The notes beneath the pieces are model-generated. The model was not told the DNA's origin. It did not search any database and saw only the letters and a program-made list of their open reading frames with translations. Source: Paraburkholderia domus (GTDB taxonomy: Bacteria > Pseudomonadota > Gammaproteobacteria > Burkholderiales > Burkholderiaceae). Taken from it: DNA of 64,000 bases. Of the stretch, positions 61,733 to 64,000 are shown in pieces. Numbering within the stretch: position 1 is the first letter of the stretch; each line of letters begins with the position of its first letter. Position numbers and translations under genes: made by a program. The stretch is from contig NZ_CAJNAT010000014.1 of NCBI RefSeq assembly GCF_905220705.1, positions 114,989-178,988 on the forward strand. Reading direction: 5' to 3'.

Positions 61733-61850
61733 ATGAGCGACCCGACAATAGAAGAAAAAATCCGTGTGCGCGCGTAGGAACTCTGGCAACAGGACGGTTG
61801 CCTTGAAGGGTGCGCCGACGAGTATTGGCACATGGTGTCAAACGAACTAA
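61733..61850 (+). pseudogene. DUF2934 protein with in-frame stop
   Basis: An ATG at 61733 with GGAG upstream gives MSDPTIEEKIRVRA, a TAG, and in the same frame ELWQQDGCLEGCADEYWHM. DUF2934 proteins have IRxRAYxLWExxG-x-x-x-G, so the stop replaces the Tyr codon (TAC/TAT to TAG). Probably inactive. Confidence 0.6.
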
Positions 61851-62032
61851 AGTTGGTACGAATTTGCCACTAAAGTTGAGACTTCTTTGGTTTTAGAAGG
61901 ATGTCGCAATGGTGGGCCTTATGGGTCAAGGGCTCCAGACTGATTGACGTAAGTTTGCAACCCGTCCATCAAGTGAAAAATCATTTGTCCGGCTGACAAC
62001 GCCAGCCAACACGCGAGCCAAGCCTGGGCGTA

Positions 62033-63589
62033 TCAGTCCGCGAACGCGTCACGGATTTGCCTGGCACGCTTCACGTCATCGCTATGCAGGTAGATCGACG
62101 TCGTCGCAATCGACGCATGGCGCAGATTGTCCCTCACGGTCGTGAGCTCCGCGCCGCACGCGAGGGCATGAGTTGCATGCGTGTGCCTCGTCCAATGGGG
62201 GCTGGCACGGCGCAGCTTTTCCGCGAGCACCGGGTTGTCTGCCGCAATGACTTCGGCCGCTCTCGCAAAGAATCGCCGCGTAATCTCCCATAGCCGTACA
62301 CCGCTGATTGCAGCCACACTGTCCTGCTCCAGGCTGCCGATAAGCGGCGTGTCGGGATGCCATTGGGCCGGCGTGACCGGCAGCTTTCGCTCTACCAGAT
62401 AGCGGTCCAGTGCAGTGCGGGCTTTGGGTGGCAGCGCAACCTTACCCGCCCTCCGACCTTTCCCGATAACGCTCACCCAATGATCGCCACGGGCGTCGGT
62501 CGCGATGTTGCCGAGGCAGGCACCGACCAGTTCGCTGACGCGCAGGCCGGTTGCATACGCGAAGTCCAGGACGAAGCGCAGGCGTTGCGCCGCCGGCGCT
62601 TCCCAACCATACGACCACTCGAGTCCGTCTGCAATGGTACGCACGAGCGTCCACTCGCCCTCGGTAAAAGCGTGGGACGTGTCGAGTACGGTTGAGCGAC
62701 TGGTGCCGCGAACCTTGACGCCGGCAAACGGATTGGCCAGCAGATAGCGCTGCTCGATCAGCCAGCGGAACATCGCCCCGAGCACCGACAGCGCGTAGGC
62801 GGTCGAGCGGGCCGACAGCCCACCGGAGAATGGTCGCCACTCCGGCGAGTTGCGTGGCCGCACGGGGCCCACCCAGCGCTCGCGTGGCGTCGGCCGACGC
62901 AGGAAACTCCGGTACGCGATTGCATCCTCCGTCGTCAGCGAGGACAGGGCGCGACCACGTTCGACGATCGCCCAGAGGATCAGGCGCTCGGCTTCCTTGC
63001 GGTAGGCACGCTGCGTCGCGATGGATTCGTGCAGGGACAGCCATGCCTGCACGGCGGCGTAATCGTTGTTGGCGTCGAGCGTGCAGGTGTGCCACGGCGC
63101 GCGAAACGTGCCCGACGAGCCATCGACCTCGTGCGGCAGACGCAGCGACTCCCACGGGAGGACCGGGCCCGGGCCGGAGGTCGTGATCAGGGCGCGCGCC
63201 CGCTCCGTCAGCGCGGGATGCGCGGCGAAGAACGCCTCGATACGTCGTGCGGCCGCTGGGCCGAGCCCCGGCACCGCTTTCCACCACTGGCGCCGGCGGG
63301 GAATCCGCACAGTCAGATCGGCCAGCGTGCCAATGCCGTGTGCGCGCAGCGCCTTCCCGGTTCTCGCGGGGAACCATCGTTCGATGTCGTCGCTGATCTG
63401 CGGCTCCGGCGCCGGCAGCGACCGGAGCATCCCGATCGCGTGCATCACCGCTCTGGTCCGCTCGATACGTTCGGACGCCGGATGCGCGAACAGCAGGGCG
63501 AAATCGTCGCGGTGAAGACCACGAGCCACTGCAACCAGTTGGCGACGGATGCGCCCGAGGATGCCACGTGCGGACTGTCGCTCGCGCAC
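62033..63589 (-). CDS. Site-specific tyrosine recombinase, 5' end damaged
   Basis: A 518-residue integrase: N-terminal helical and SAM-like regions (FPARTGKALRAHGIGTLADL), core-binding domain, and catalytic Arg in YATGLRVSELVG, H-x-x-R in HWTRHTHATHALACG, and Tyr in TSIYLHSDDVKRA. All catalytic residues are present. The first usable start is a GTG at 63589, but the same frame stays open to 63739 and clearly encodes family sequence (PDGFPDADSLAALRAWYAGL). An ATG at 63729 is in another frame. A lost base near the C-run at 63706-63711 would explain this, so about 45 residues are missing or frameshifted. Confidence 0.8.
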   Translation of the reverse strand: MRERQSARGILGRIRRQLVAVARGLHRDDFALLFAHPASERIERTRAVMHAIGMLRSLPAPEPQISDDIERWFPARTGKALRAHGIGTLADLTVRIPRRRQWWKAVPGLGPAAARRIEAFFAAHPALTERARALITTSGPGPVLPWESLRLPHEVDGSSGTFRAPWHTCTLDANNDYAAVQAWLSLHESIATQRAYRKEAERLILWAIVERGRALSSLTTEDAIAYRSFLRRPTPRERWVGPVRPRNSPEWRPFSGGLSARSTAYALSVLGAMFRWLIEQRYLLANPFAGVKVRGTSRSTVLDTSHAFTEGEWTLVRTIADGLEWSYGWEAPAAQRLRFVLDFAYATGLRVSELVGACLGNIATDARGDHWVSVIGKGRRAGKVALPPKARTALDRYLVERKLPVTPAQWHPDTPLIGSLEQDSVAAISGVRLWEITRRFFARAAEVIAADNPVLAEKLRRASPHWTRHTHATHALACGAELTTVRDNLRHASIATTSIYLHSDDVKRARQIRDAFAD

Positions 63590-63953
63590 GCTGCCCGGCA
63601 GGTAACGCTCAACCGCTGCCCGCGCCGGCAGCCCTGCGTACCAGGCACGCAGCGCAGCCAGCGAGTCAGCATCGGGAAAGCCGTCCGGTGCCGCCGCGAA
63701 AGCGGAGGGGGGACGAGGCGCGTTTTCATGACATCGAGTTTAGTCCTGAAACGTTGCCACAAGGATAAGAAGACTTATCTTAATGATCTGGTCAGCATGT
63801 GCATTTGTAACGGGCCGGCCACCGCTTTTGAATGCGTGACAAGCTCTGTCAACGGCCGCTTTCTGGCAGGACGAACGCCTCTTGTCGACCGAGCTTGTGT
63901 GAAAACGCGCTGATCGCCTAAACTGGATTAACGCATTCAGCATGGGTGACCGG

Positions 63954-64000
63954 ATGAAGCGATTCATAGAAGGTGAAGATCGCAAGCAGGTGACGCTGCT
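63954..64000 (+). mobile_element. Start of an IS1182-family transposase, cut by the window edge
   Basis: Fifteen codons (MKRFIEGEDRKQVTLL) match the N-terminus of IS1182-type transposases. The rest is outside the window, so integrity is unknown. Confidence 0.6.

Noticed and set aside
1..64000. CRISPR arrays, tRNA or rRNA genes
   Set aside because: No regularly spaced direct repeats and no tRNA- or rRNA-like sequence was noticed on either strand.

Overview
The window looks like part of a Burkholderiaceae replicon, most like Paraburkholderia or Burkholderia. The support is high GC content, a PhaB/phasin pair, DUF1840, DUF2945, DUF4148 and DUF2934 proteins, a GapN-type glyceraldehyde-3-phosphate dehydrogenase, and NasA, NirBD and NarGHJI sequences of beta-proteobacterial type. 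Mobile-element remnants and a KfrA-like remnant suggest an accessory part of a secondary chromosome or megaplasmid. This assignment is from recognition only.

Layout. 1-8.1 kb: sugar uptake and central carbon genes on the + strand (end of a sugar-binding protein, pgi, a PfkB sugar kinase, zwf, an epimerase-like gene, gapN), ending in a broken pyruvate-kinase start. 8.2-14.9 kb: a loosely packed region of small genes with phaB, a phasin, and paralogous families of tiny membrane or soluble proteins. 15-26.2 kb: assimilatory nitrate reduction (nasA, a NirB-like flavoprotein, nirD, nirB, cobA for siroheme, an MFS nitrate transporter and a NIT/PilJ-type sensor). 26.5-43.3 kb: a stress-type region with universal stress proteins, an HPP-CBS membrane protein, MarR plus ClC, DUF4142-cupredoxin-ECF sigma-lectin-like genes, nitronate monooxygenase, cysM, flavohemoglobin and NnrS. 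43.6-52.6 kb: respiratory narGHJI with a PpiC isomerase and narK. 52.6-61 kb: a P450, a cupin, an isolated sdhB, a cysteine-less HMA protein, DUF2945, a hemerythrin, and a malic enzyme with a large internal deletion. 61-64 kb: transposase and integrase remnants, a tyrosine recombinase and the start of an IS1182-type transposase.

Regulation. Each of the three assimilatory transcription units (nirB-nirD-flavoprotein-nasA, cobA, and sensor-transporter) carries the same arrangement: a sigma-54 -24/-12 promoter, then two hairpins with hexanucleotide loops (A at position 1, G at position 4) beginning at about +1, then a terminator-like stem that shares bases with the second hairpin. This is the signature of ANTAR (NasR/NasT-type) antitermination. 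Two NtrC-like sites lie between the divergent nirB and cobA promoters. No ANTAR protein is encoded in the window.

A second circuit is suggested by a 13-bp palindrome, ATCAC-N3-GTGAT, found seven times, always touching a -10-like hexamer. The sites lie upstream of the MarR-ClC genes, HPP-CBS, DUF1840, the 61-aa membrane protein plus USP operon, the divergent NMO/USP-cysM pair, the divergent hmp/nnrS pair, and DUF2945. The simplest reading is a local regulon run by the MarR protein at 31457-31870 that links nitric oxide and nitrite handling to respiratory nitrate reduction. This is inference and is the most novel proposal here.
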